DNA from: Candidatus Roizmanbacteria bacterium CG02_land_8_20_14_3_00_36_15
Lineage (GTDB): Bacteria; Patescibacteriota; Microgenomatia; UBA1406; GWC2-37-13
Length of the DNA stretch: 38,357 bases
Direction: 5' to 3'
Assembly (NCBI GenBank): GCA_002780795.1
Contig: PEUF01000051.1
Location: forward strand, 1 to 38,357
Part shown: positions 7,516-16,542 of the stretch, one piece after another
Numbering within the stretch: position 1 is the stretch's first letter
Layout: each line of letters begins with the position of its first letter
Program-made: the position numbers and the translations under genes
The notes under the pieces: model-generated
The model's database searches: none
What the model was told of the DNA's origin: nothing
What the model saw: the letters and a program-made list of their open reading frames with translations, nothing else

Positions 7516-9533
7516 AATATATTGGTATTTTAGTTTTCATTCTGTTGTCTTTTATTGTTTTTTATGAAATTTTTTCCTATAGAGGAATATATTTCTCTAA
7601 ATACGATAAAGATTATGCTCGAGATCTTTATGATCACTCACAATATAGTATTCCAATAAGTACAAGAACAATTAGTGATGAACTTTTATACCAAGTCGCA
7701 GGCAATGATTACTTTAAAACCGGGCAGCTTTTTACAATAAATCCCGAGGCTCCCCCATTGGGAAAATATTTGTTTGGCTTGTCTATCCTCATTTTTAACA
7801 ACGCTCAGATTATCTCAGTCTTTATTTTTTTGCTTTGCGCATTTTTCTATTTAAAAATTTCAAAATACATCCTAAAAGACAATATTTTTGTTACCCTTTC
7901 TTTGTTTTTGTTTATTTTAGAGCCTTTAATTTTTTCTCAAATGTCAAAAAGTATGCTTGATCTGCCTCAACTTCTTGCTTTTTTTATCCATATTTATTCA
8001 TTTTTATTGTTAATTGACGACGAGAAAAAAAGTGATTGGAAAATCTTTTTTTTGATATTTCTAGCCGGACTATCCCTTGGTTTTTTTATATCAGTAAAAA
8101 TTGGTTTTCTGGCGATTGCTATTATTTTGGCGGATTTTATCATTCTTTTAAAGAAGAAAAAAATTTTATATATCGTTCCAATCATTGGTCTTTCTGTTTG
8201 TATTTATACAATCTGCTATCTGCCTTATTTTCTTCAAGGAAATAATTTAATATCATTTATGAAAGCTCAAAAATGGATATTTCATTATTGGACGACTTCA
8301 AAAGTACAACCTATTTACGGAATGATTTTCCTGTCTTTTTTTACGGGATTGACAAAAGGCTGGCATCAAGGAGCTGTTTGGGAATGGGTTCCGGAATGGA
8401 CAATATTTTGGCCGATATATTTAGCCTCTTATCTGCTTACTCTTAGAACAGCTGCCGGAAATATAACCAAAATGAAAACAAAATATTTGTATCTTATTGT
8501 ACTTAGCGGATGTTTGCTTTTTACCTTGGCGTTTATTCCTCTATTTATAAGATATCTGTTATTGATTCTGCCTTTGTTAATTATTTTTTTTATTTTTTAT
8601 CTGAAAGCTTTTAAGCGTTTGTTTATCTTACTTTTTTCGGTTATTTTTCTTACCCAGATTTATCTTTTTTTCCATCCGAATCCTGACCAGGTTGTAAAAA
8701 ATATTAAAAGAACTTGGGAAAACGGAACCTATCAAGACATGTATAGTTTTTTATCCGGGAGTTCAATAAAAAAATTCAGTCGCTTGGAATTTTGGAGAAA
8801 AATGCAGTTATTGGAAAAAAAGCTTGGTGTTGAAAACAGAACAATCGACATTAAATTGGAGAAAATTTATCCTTGGAAAAACAAAGTAAACGCAAACTTT
8901 ACTATTCTTTATAAAACACGTTTGGGTATATATAAAAATATTCAGCCGGTTACTTTCTCCCGGGAAATCGGAATTTGGAAAATGGCATGGAAAGATAGCT
9001 TGATTTTGAAAGATTTTACATTTGATGATCAGATCATCAGCTCGTTTGCTTTGGGTCGCTTTGGGACTATTAAACTTCAAGACGGAACTGTTTTGAGTAA
9101 AGAAGGAATGCGTCCTTTTTTTCTTATTATCCCAAATCAAATAGAAGATGACAGAAAAATTCAAAATCAGATTGCAAAGTTGATTGGCAAACAAGCTTGG
9201 GATGTAGAAATAGTCTATCGGCCAAACAGTCAACCCGACATTCCTGTCGAGATTGGCTTTCTCAAAGAAGATATTTCATCAAAGTATTTGAAAAAAATAA
9301 AATTCTATGAAGCTGTTGTTGTTGAAGAAAGAAGAACACGTATCTACGATGAACAAACAATTAAAAAAATGACACTTGGAACAATTAAACGTATTGAGTC
9401 CAAATATTATTCTGTATTAAATCCTGGGTGGGGCGGAAAAGTATTGATTCAAAAACGGAATCACCAAACTGGAGTATTCCAGATGAAAGAAAAAAAAGAT
9501 GGCCAAGATCTTGTTATAGAAAATAATTACTAA
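7512..9533 (+). CDS. GT39 membrane glycosyltransferase fused to a MecA-like PBP N-terminal region
   Basis: 673 residues, much longer than its neighbours. Residues 1-388 are a GT39-type membrane part: first-loop acidic residues YDKDYARD (31-38), NPEAPPLGKYLFG (77-89) and about ten helices. After the last helix (about 366-388), residues 393-500 resemble the NTF2-like MecA_N domain of penicillin-binding proteins (TWENGTYQDMYSFLS at 401-415, then IWKMAWKDSLIL at 488-499). Residues 508-673 resemble the next PBP segment, with GRFGTIKLQDGTVLS (515-529) in the place of RGxIxDRNGxxLA. The protein ends at GGKVLIQ (641-647) and KKDGQDLVIEN, just where a PBP enters its transpeptidase domain, which is absent. 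No further PBP coding follows, since the next gene is convergent 23 bases away. The outside location is inferred from GT39 topology. The GT39 call is firm. The PBP resemblance is by eye. Confidence 0.8.
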   Translation: MKYIGILVFILLSFIVFYEIFSYRGIYFSKYDKDYARDLYDHSQYSIPISTRTISDELLYQVAGNDYFKTGQLFTINPEAPPLGKYLFGLSILIFNNAQIISVFIFLLCAFFYLKISKYILKDNIFVTLSLFLFILEPLIFSQMSKSMLDLPQLLAFFIHIYSFLLLIDDEKKSDWKIFFLIFLAGLSLGFFISVKIGFLAIAIILADFIILLKKKKILYIVPIIGLSVCIYTICYLPYFLQGNNLISFMKAQKWIFHYWTTSKVQPIYGMIFLSFFTGLTKGWHQGAVWEWVPEWTIFWPIYLASYLLTLRTAAGNITKMKTKYLYLIVLSGCLLFTLAFIPLFIRYLLLILPLLIIFFIFYLKAFKRLFILLFSVIFLTQIYLFFHPNPDQVVKNIKRTWENGTYQDMYSFLSGSSIKKFSRLEFWRKMQLLEKKLGVENRTIDIKLEKIYPWKNKVNANFTILYKTRLGIYKNIQPVTFSREIGIWKMAWKDSLILKDFTFDDQIISSFALGRFGTIKLQDGTVLSKEGMRPFFLIIPNQIEDDRKIQNQIAKLIGKQAWDVEIVYRPNSQPDIPVEIGFLKEDISSKYLKKIKFYEAVVVEERRTRIYDEQTIKKMTLGTIKRIESKYYSVLNPGWGGKVLIQKRNHQTGVFQMKEKKDGQDLVIENNY

Positions 9534-9556
9534 TCTTTGCTTTTATTTTTTATAAA

Positions 9557-10870
9557 TCACTTTCTAATAAATTTAAATAGGTATTTATTTTTATCAATAA
9601 AAAAAGTTTTGGCCAACTTTAAATTTTCTGTAGCCGTAAACTCCCAACGGCTTTCTTTATAAACAATATTTAAATTTGGAGAAAAAATATATAAAGTTTT
9701 CAAATTATTATATTCTAATTCACTATTTGATTTAGGAATCTGATGGTCTTTTTCCAAAAAAAATCTTAAATAAAGAGCGCGCATCTCCAATAAAGTTTTC
9801 TGTTACATTGTACGGTAAAGTAGGCAAACTAATAAAAAAATACCGAATAAAAAGTTCTTCTTTGGAAAAGATGATTGTTATCAGTAGTGATATCAAAATA
9901 TAAACAAGAAAGTCCTGACGGAGTTTCATCTTTTTTTTTCGATATATAAAAACCAAATAAAGTAACAGCAATAATCCCAACAGCACTTTAATTGTAAATA
10001 ACAGACTTATTAGAACCGGTATATAAGTTGCTTCGTGATCAAAACCAAATATTATTAATAATATTCTAAATATATATGTTATTTTTATATACCATGGAGT
10101 TAATGATAACACATTGGTCGAACTAAAATTAGAAATATTGAAAATAAATGCTTGTGTTAGATAAAATCTATTTCTTAGCTCAAAAATAATGATCGGCAGC
10201 AATCCAATAAATAATCCTCATATGTAAAGAAATGATATTTTTTTATCTTTCAGTTTTATAAATAAATAAAAAATCGCCAGGAAAATTACCGGGGCAACAA
10301 AATAATGCAGATTTATTAATAAACCACCTAACAATCCACATAAAAATATCTTAATAAAAGACATATTAGGATTTTTGCTATTAAAACAACTTAGATATAA
10401 GTACCAAAAAATTGGGGCAATTGTAAGGACAAAATTTGGATTCCAATAAAACCTGATATAAGAAACAATCAATGGAGATAAAGCATACATTAACGTCACA
10501 ATCAAAGCTTTTGTCTCATTCTTTAAATACTGATGTGCAAGCTTGTAAAAAAAATATAAGGCTATTATCATTAACCCAATGTTTATATAAATCGGCCCAA
10601 AAACACTATTGTTTGTAAGCATTAAACCCAAAACACCAAAATAATAACTAAGAGAGCCGAAATAAATTTCTCTTATGCCATATTGACCAAACGATAAAGG
10701 TGGACCGATTAAAGTCAGTTTTTTTGCCTGCAAAATCCTTAAAGATTGCAATGTATCTCTGGCCATATCCGCAGCAAACCAATAGGTTTGTCTTAAATTA
10801 AAATAGTAAAAAAAATAGAGACAATAATTATTAATAGTAAGAATATGGAGTTTTGTCTTTTGATCATCAT
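9557..10870 (-). pseudogene. Broken GT39-family glycosyltransferase
   Basis: The start is an ATG at 10870 that overlaps the upstream stop as ATGA. The first 20 or so codons (MMIKRQNSIFLLL) run into a stop after a T8 tract (plus-strand A8 at 10808-10815). One extra T restores the frame and gives FNLRQTYWFAADMARDTL, matching the acidic first-loop motif of the paralogues at 1219 and 17631. The frame then continues to an in-frame TGA (10218-10220) inside a membrane segment and goes on in the same frame as GLFIGLLPIIIFELRNRF. A second T8 tract (plus-strand A8 at 9756-9763) needs one T removed to reach the natural C-terminus (LEKDHQIPK to FKFIRK, stop at 9557). Repaired length is about 437 residues, close to its relatives. 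Three lesions suggest a decaying gene. Sequencing error at homopolymers or transcript slippage could explain the shifts, but not the TGA. Confidence 0.75.
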
Positions 10871-12573
10871 TTTCTTTTCAAAACAATTAATATCAATACC
10901 GAAAATAGTGAAAGGATGTTTCCGATTAATCGACTTAGGGTATCTTCAAAGACGAATTTTAATTCATGTTTTCCTTTAGGCAACAAGACCGTGATCAACT
11001 TATACTTATTTTTATCATTGATTCTTATTTTTTTATGATCAAGGTATGCTTGCCAACCAAGAAAATGAAAGGTATTTAGTTGAAATTCTGCTAATGATTT
11101 AACATCAACTTTAAAAGTTTTATTCATAAATTTATTTTCCAGAATTTCCACTTTCGCGTTACCTTTATTTAGTTGATAAATCTGTTTTGGTAAATCTTTT
11201 TTTTCAATATCTAAGATATAAACTCCTGACTTAGTTTTTTTGGCTTTGATTCCTTTTGGAACAAAATGAAGAACGGTTTTACTTTGTTTCCAGGTGATTT
11301 CATCGGTTGTTGTCAAATCTTTATCAGAGACTGAAATTAATGTCTGAGGCCTAAAATATTGCTGGTATTTAAAAATGGTTACACAGATAACAAAAGTTAC
11401 TAAAGCCGTTGGAATAAAAAACGAAAGTTTGTTTTTGAATATTTTGTCGATGAAAAATAACCAGTATGCACCAACAAGCGAAATGAATATTCCCGTGAAT
11501 ACTGAAAATCGCCAAGGAAACTGCAAATTCCAAAGTAGTTTTATCCTATCCCAAAAAAAAGATGAATAATTTGTGGTCATGAAAAGACTAAAAAACAGTA
11601 AGAAGTTAAAAAAAATAAAATTGGTTGTTTCTTTTTTATTTTTCGTTTTAAAAAGGTAAATAAAAAAACCGGCAAGAGAAATTCCAAAAAGTAGAATTGG
11701 AATCTTGCCCAACTGGAAGGTCATCCCATCACCCAGACCGGCCACCGAACCGCCAAATCCCCAGGGTGAATACCAAAATTGGTATGGATTAATATAATGT
11801 AGTTTATAACTCCCTAGTTCTTGATCAATAAAGGTATAACTTCTTTCGACGAACATCGGCAACCAATAGAAAGCTGATAAACCTAAACTTAATAATGAAC
11901 CAAGGGCCAAAAACTTGAAAAAACGAAACTGGTCTTTCTTAACCGATAAGAAATAATAAATAAAATAAAATAAGAGAAAAAATATCATTGGCAGCGCCAC
12001 TAATTGGTGAGCCAGGAAAACAAGATCGAGAGCCACTGCTAACATGATGCTATTTTTAAGGTTAGTTTTTTTTGATAGGCGATGGAAAAAAAGAAAGACT
12101 AAAGGAACAAGTGACATAGCAAAAAATTCTGACAACGCTCCCCTCACATAAGCATTAATCGCATGGTAAAAGAAATAACTATAAACGGTGGCGCTTAAAA
12201 AAGCGGCTAGTCTCCCTAGATATTCTTTAGCCAACAAAAACATAGAGGCCGCTGCCAATAGAAAACCGAGAATAAACACCAACTTTACCGACCAGATTAA
12301 AGAAAAACCCAATAAATGAAAAATTTCGCCCAGGTAATAGACCAACGGCGGGTAGAAGTTAAAAAGTGGATCGCCGAATCCGAAGCTCAACCAATCAACC
12401 CAGCGCGGATAAAGATAACCCTGCCTTATTCCTTGATCAAGTAGGTAAAGTCTTACCACGTGCTGACTGTCATGGATAGTAAAATATTGATTATTTAAAA
12501 GACTGGTGAAGGTGGGAATTGTTATAATAAGAAGAAGTAACCAGTCAATAACGAACAAGCGTCTTTTGTTCAT
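10867..12573 (-). CDS. YfhO / PTPS-related large membrane glycosyltransferase-like protein
   Basis: 568 residues from the ATG at 12573. Two upstream codons are open, but TATAAT lies six bases before this ATG. The N-terminal part shows FTIHDSQHVVRLYLLDQGIRQG and then YPRWVDWLSFGFGDPLFNFYPPLVYYLG. This HD-then-FGDPLFNFYPP layout is seen in membrane proteins annotated as YfhO-like or 6-pyruvoyl-tetrahydropterin synthase-related. About twelve helices follow, then an outer beta-rich domain (about 425-545) with HFLGWQAYLDHKKI and LPKGKHELKFVFEDT, and a last helix. YfhO-type proteins act in GT-C style glycosylation of envelope polymers; the substrate here is unknown. Its TGA stop overlaps the start of the broken GT39 gene (10867-10870). 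Confidence 0.75.
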   Translation of the reverse strand: MNKRRLFVIDWLLLLIITIPTFTSLLNNQYFTIHDSQHVVRLYLLDQGIRQGYLYPRWVDWLSFGFGDPLFNFYPPLVYYLGEIFHLLGFSLIWSVKLVFILGFLLAAASMFLLAKEYLGRLAAFLSATVYSYFFYHAINAYVRGALSEFFAMSLVPLVFLFFHRLSKKTNLKNSIMLAVALDLVFLAHQLVALPMIFFLLFYFIYYFLSVKKDQFRFFKFLALGSLLSLGLSAFYWLPMFVERSYTFIDQELGSYKLHYINPYQFWYSPWGFGGSVAGLGDGMTFQLGKIPILLFGISLAGFFIYLFKTKNKKETTNFIFFNFLLFFSLFMTTNYSSFFWDRIKLLWNLQFPWRFSVFTGIFISLVGAYWLFFIDKIFKNKLSFFIPTALVTFVICVTIFKYQQYFRPQTLISVSDKDLTTTDEITWKQSKTVLHFVPKGIKAKKTKSGVYILDIEKKDLPKQIYQLNKGNAKVEILENKFMNKTFKVDVKSLAEFQLNTFHFLGWQAYLDHKKIRINDKNKYKLITVLLPKGKHELKFVFEDTLSRLIGNILSLFSVLILIVLKRK

Positions 12574-12579
12574 AAACAA

Positions 12580-12585
12580 ATTATA
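12580..12585 (-). promoter_or_regulatory. -10 box for the gene starting at 12573
   Basis: TATAAT on the minus strand, six bases before the ATG. A weaker TATATC on the plus strand (12582-12587) lies six bases before the ATG at 12594. The divergent gap is only 20 bases, so both promoters share it. Confidence 0.5.
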
Positions 12586-12593
12586 TCAACTTA

Positions 12594-14036
12594 ATGACCG
12601 AACTGAAAAATATTAAATCAAAAACTGTCTGGAGTGCTTTCAGCCTTTTTTTTCAAAGCGGCTACTCGGCTTTTCTGGGGTTAGTGGCCAATTTAGTTTT
12701 AACCATCATCCTTTCTCCCAAAATATTTGGTATTTATATTACTCTTCTTTCCATGATTTCGTTTTTGAACTATTTTTCCGATATTGGCCTGGCAGCTTCA
12801 TTAATTCAAAAAAAGGAACTGGCTGAAGAAGATATCAAATCTACTTTCACTACTCAACAAATATTGATTATTTCCTTGATTACCATTGGTTTTGTTTTTG
12901 GCCCCTTCGTCAAAAAGTTCTACCAATTACCAACTGACGGTTTATATCTTTATTGGGCATTATTGATTTCGTTTTTTATCTCGTCTTTAAAAACAATCCC
13001 CTCGGTCTTTCTGGAAAGACAGATTAAGTATCAAAAAATTGTTTTTGTTCAGGTGATGGAAAGTACCGTCTTTTACCTGGCGATAATTATCTTCGCCTTG
13101 ACCGGGTTCGGCCTGCGAAGTTTTATCTACTCTGTCCTTTTACGCGCCGTCACCGGGCTCGTCCTCATCTATATCATCTCTCCCTGGATGCCGAAACTAG
13201 GTATCTCAAAAAGAAACCTCAAAGAGTTGTTATCTTTCGGAATACCTTTCCAAGCCAGCTCCTTTTTAGCCTTATTCAAAGATGATTTAATCATTTTATT
13301 CCTAGGCAAAGTAGTTGGTTTTGAAGGAGTCGGCTATATCGGTTGGGCCAAGAAATGGGCGGAGACACCGATAAGGATCGTCATGGATAATGTCACTAAA
13401 GTACTGTTTCCGGTTGTCTCACGCCTGCAAGACAATAAAGCCAAAGTGGGCCAGGTAATAGAAAAAATTCTTTACTATCAAACCGCCATCCTTGCCCCCA
13501 CTCTGTTAATCGCCATCTTTATTATGCCTAAACTGGTTTATGTAATCCCTAAATATACTAAATGGGCTCCGGCTCTTCCTCTTTTCTATATTTTTGTTGC
13601 CTCATCATTTTTGGTAACCTATCTTGCTCCATTTATTAATTTTTTCAACGCTTTGGGCAAAGTAAAGATTTCCTTCAGTTTCATGTTGATCTGGACGGTT
13701 ATCGTCTGGATTTTGACCCCTATTTTTACTAAATTATTCGGCCTTTATGGTTTTCCGATTGTCCATTTAATTATTTCTTCAACTTTTGGTTTCGTCGTGA
13801 TTGTGGCTAAAAAAATTATCCCTTTTAATTTCTTTAAACCGATTAGTATCTTCATTACCTCAATTTTCCCCATGGCTCTGGCGATGTATATTATCAATTC
13901 ACGCCTATCATCTAGCTTAATTATTTCACTTTTTTCTGTGTCGTTAACCGGTGGTTTAGTGTATATAATTTTCCTAAAATATATTTTTAAATTAGACATT
14001 GCTAAAAACATTAATTATTTGCTCAACCGTCAATGA
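12594..14036 (+). CDS. Wzx-like oligosaccharide flippase (MOP superfamily)
   Basis: A 480-residue protein with about twelve to fourteen hydrophobic helices. The N-terminus KSKTVWSAFSLFFQSGYSAFLGLVANLVLTIIL and the FGIYITLLSMISFLNYFSDIGLAASLIQKK stretch are typical of polysaccharide biosynthesis flippases (RfbX/WzxC). The basic WAKKWAETPIRIVMDNVTKVLFPVVSRLQ loop in the middle is also typical. It would turn lipid-linked glycans from the inner to the outer membrane face, linking cytoplasmic GT2/GT4 enzymes to the outward-facing GT-C enzymes around it. Its TGA stop overlaps the start of the next GT2 gene as ATGA, so they form an operon. Confidence 0.88.
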   Translation: MTELKNIKSKTVWSAFSLFFQSGYSAFLGLVANLVLTIILSPKIFGIYITLLSMISFLNYFSDIGLAASLIQKKELAEEDIKSTFTTQQILIISLITIGFVFGPFVKKFYQLPTDGLYLYWALLISFFISSLKTIPSVFLERQIKYQKIVFVQVMESTVFYLAIIIFALTGFGLRSFIYSVLLRAVTGLVLIYIISPWMPKLGISKRNLKELLSFGIPFQASSFLALFKDDLIILFLGKVVGFEGVGYIGWAKKWAETPIRIVMDNVTKVLFPVVSRLQDNKAKVGQVIEKILYYQTAILAPTLLIAIFIMPKLVYVIPKYTKWAPALPLFYIFVASSFLVTYLAPFINFFNALGKVKISFSFMLIWTVIVWILTPIFTKLFGLYGFPIVHLIISSTFGFVVIVAKKIIPFNFFKPISIFITSIFPMALAMYIINSRLSSSLIISLFSVSLTGGLVYIIFLKYIFKLDIAKNINYLLNRQ

Positions 14037-14857
14037 AAGAATCACTGGCCATAATCACGGTCGTCTATGAAAGCCATGAAGCCACTCAAGATTTCCTGAG
14101 ATCCTTAGAAAAACAGTCTAATCAAAACTTTCATCTTTTCTTGGCCGACCTGTCAAAAAACAAAAAAAGATTAAAAACTGATATCCCGATGACGATACTG
14201 CCTTCGACTAACAATGGCTATGCTCACGGAGTCAACGTCGGTCTTAAAAAAGCATTAGGAGAGGGTTTTGAATATTTTTGCGTTATCAACAACGATACCT
14301 ATTTTAATAACGATTTTGTCGAAAAAACTATATTATCTATCCTCCATCATCCATCTTCTATTCTCGGTGGCAAAATCTACTATGCTCCAGGTTATGAATA
14401 TCACAAAAATCGGTATCAAAAATCCGACCTGGGGAAAGTTTTCTGGTATGCTGGCGGCCAGGTGGACTGGGATAACGTTTTCACCCCTCATCGGGGCATC
14501 GACCGAGTGGATGAAGGTCAGTACGATCGGTTTGAAAAAACAGACTTTATTACCGGCTGCCTGGTGGTTTTTGACAAGGAAGTAATTAAACGGGTCGGTC
14601 TTTGGGACGAAAGCTATTTTCTATATTTCGAGGATGCTGACTATGATGAAAAAGCCAAAAGAAAAGGGATAAATTTGTATTACGATCCGTCGATTGTCAT
14701 CTGGCACAAAAATGCCCAGTCGACCGGAGGTGCTGGCTCAAGCCTTCACCAGCGTTATCAAGAAAGAAATCGGTTGAAATTTGGTTTGAAATACGCCCCA
14801 TTGAAAACCAGGCTTTACTTGATAAAAAACTATTTAATAAAACAATTCAAACGCTAA
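14033..14857 (+). CDS. GT2-family glycosyltransferase (rhamnosyltransferase-like)
   Basis: A 274-residue soluble GT-A enzyme. It shows LAIITVVYESHEATQDFLRSL at the start, NNGYAHGVNVGLKKA (60-74), a metal-binding VINNDTYF (Asp88), ITGCLVVFDKEVIKRVG (173-189) and the acidic FLYFEDADYDEKAKRKG (Glu200, Asp201, Asp203). This is the layout of the RfbF/WbbL-like GT2 group, often rhamnosyltransferases. It would add a sugar to a lipid-linked glycan in the cytoplasm. It follows the flippase with an ATGA overlap. The acceptor and the sugar are not shown. Confidence 0.85.
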   Translation: MKESLAIITVVYESHEATQDFLRSLEKQSNQNFHLFLADLSKNKKRLKTDIPMTILPSTNNGYAHGVNVGLKKALGEGFEYFCVINNDTYFNNDFVEKTILSILHHPSSILGGKIYYAPGYEYHKNRYQKSDLGKVFWYAGGQVDWDNVFTPHRGIDRVDEGQYDRFEKTDFITGCLVVFDKEVIKRVGLWDESYFLYFEDADYDEKAKRKGINLYYDPSIVIWHKNAQSTGGAGSSLHQRYQERNRLKFGLKYAPLKTRLYLIKNYLIKQFKR

Positions 14858-14886
14858 CCGACAACCGGTGTTTCTCCTCTTGTTAA

Positions 14887-16542
14887 TTATTCGATATATC
14901 CGTTAAGTTTAAGCTTGTTGAGAAGTTCTTCTCTTCTGTTATCTTGTAGATATAAATCTGTTCTTAAATTAAAACCTGTTGGACTCTTTAAAACATTAAC
15001 TCCTTTAATATTTTCGATTGAGGTGTATTTACTACTCATCCAGTCAAGGAAAAACTTGCCAAACTCCAAGGCTGGCGTCATAAAAATCGAGGCTTCATGT
15101 CTAAAAATAATCACGGCTGGTGGGTTCTGTTCAAATTGACTAATAAATGAACTCTTTAAATAATTATCTTCTCTAAACTGTGGTAACAAAGTAGGATATT
15201 TGCCTGGAAGACGAGGTTTTTTGACAAAAAATTCCTCTTGTGGTTCGTAGGGACCCACCCAATAATAATCATTTTGGTCTAAGACTTGGTCTAAAAAATC
15301 AGCCGTATATGACAGATCATATATGTGAGGCATCTTCTGCGTATAGACCTGATACCATTTATCATAGGTATTCTTAAGTAAAAAAATCAGGGTAAAAAAA
15401 ACAAAAATCGCCAGGGTGACTTGGGTAATTCGCCTCAAATCGTCAATTAAAACTTCTCGAACCTTTAATTTTTTTAACAGATATAAAGCAACAATTGCCG
15501 AAATCACACCTAAAACGATAAACAAACCTCCTTGATAGTCGGTCTCGTGGTAGTTTTGGATATCGCTTCTGGGAGCAGAAAAGGAGAGAAGGAAAAAAAA
15601 CAATGTTCCAATCATGAGATTTTTTGACAAGAGCAAGAGTAACAATGTTAAACTTCCCAGACCGGCCAAGACACCGACCGGTAAGTATAAATCGAAAAAC
15701 TTTATCTTGGTTAAAAGCGGCAGATAGCTGCCATAAAAATTGTAGATTAAGGTCAATCCAAACTTAAGCGGATTAAAAAATCGGCCTCTCACGTAGTTCG
15801 GGATACTGATATAAAGTTTGGTATTGTAAACGAAGTTGGCAAAATAAAAATCATAGAGAGATTTTGTCAAAAGGAGATAGATGAAATAAATGATATAGGG
15901 GGCAGCGCAAACGGCGAAAAATACAACAATCTTTTTAGATTTAAACCCAATCAAATATAGCTGCCAAAGATAGAAAACCAAGGCTAAATACAAGAATGTC
16001 ATTGAAGAAAAAATCAAACAAAAAGTCGCCAGCGACGAAACTAAGACGACCTGATAGTTAACCTTTTTGCTTATTGTTTGGACTAATAGCAACCAAAAAA
16101 TGATTGAAAAAAATAGAATTGCTAAACTATCAGCCAGATAAAGATGAAACCAAAAATATACCGCCAAAAGTGGATATAAAATAAAAAATCCAAGATAATA
16201 GTAGTAAAAATCTCGGTGATTTTTCCTAATCCAGAAACCGATAATGAGTAAACCTAAAAAAGTCACTACCGCCCACCAAAATCTAAATAGAGTATAAGAA
16301 TTAAAGGAAATTTTCAAAAGTATTGCTGCCAGATACCAAGCAAAAGGCAGATGATGATCAAAAAAACTCTTATAGGGAATTTCCCCATTGTTAATTGATG
16401 TTCCACCAAGTAAGTTGATAAATTCATCGGGGTAGGAAAGATAGTCGGCATTAACTTTGTAAATGATAAAGATAACGATAAATAACAAGGCTTCTGCTAA
16501 TAGCAGTTTATGTTTATTGAAAAAATCAACTAATTTGTTCAT
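14887..16542 (-). CDS. GT39/RgtA-like membrane glycosyltransferase
   Basis: A 551-residue polytopic protein. After the first helix (residues 13-31) it has YLSYPDEFINLLGG (Asp39, Glu40), then NNGEIPYKSFFDHHLPFAWYL (His63, His64). This is the acidic motif plus an NGxxPYxxFFxHH loop seen in GT39-like enzymes of the PMT_2 type. The C-terminal 170 or so residues are mostly soluble and include WVGPYEPQEEFF. Role inferred: outer-face sugar transfer from a lipid carrier. Its start overlaps the end of the preceding minus-strand gene by 17 bases, so the two form an operon read from 17608. It converges with the GT2 gene ending at 14857. Confidence 0.83.
   Translation of the reverse strand: MNKLVDFFNKHKLLLAEALLFIVIFIIYKVNADYLSYPDEFINLLGGTSINNGEIPYKSFFDHHLPFAWYLAAILLKISFNSYTLFRFWWAVVTFLGLLIIGFWIRKNHRDFYYYYLGFFILYPLLAVYFWFHLYLADSLAILFFSIIFWLLLVQTISKKVNYQVVLVSSLATFCLIFSSMTFLYLALVFYLWQLYLIGFKSKKIVVFFAVCAAPYIIYFIYLLLTKSLYDFYFANFVYNTKLYISIPNYVRGRFFNPLKFGLTLIYNFYGSYLPLLTKIKFFDLYLPVGVLAGLGSLTLLLLLLSKNLMIGTLFFFLLSFSAPRSDIQNYHETDYQGGLFIVLGVISAIVALYLLKKLKVREVLIDDLRRITQVTLAIFVFFTLIFLLKNTYDKWYQVYTQKMPHIYDLSYTADFLDQVLDQNDYYWVGPYEPQEEFFVKKPRLPGKYPTLLPQFREDNYLKSSFISQFEQNPPAVIIFRHEASIFMTPALEFGKFFLDWMSSKYTSIENIKGVNVLKSPTGFNLRTDLYLQDNRREELLNKLKLNGYIE

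Noticed and set aside
8808-9233. Minus-strand open frame of 141 codons
   Set aside because: Antisense to the PBP-like part of the fusion protein, which has clear protein character. The shadow has none.
10218-10220. TGA read as glycine, tryptophan or selenocysteine in the GT39 paralogue
   Set aside because: TGA serves as a stop in ATGA overlaps at 7512, 10867, 14033 and 19010, and RF2 is encoded. No selenocysteine hairpin is seen, and the gene has two further lesions.
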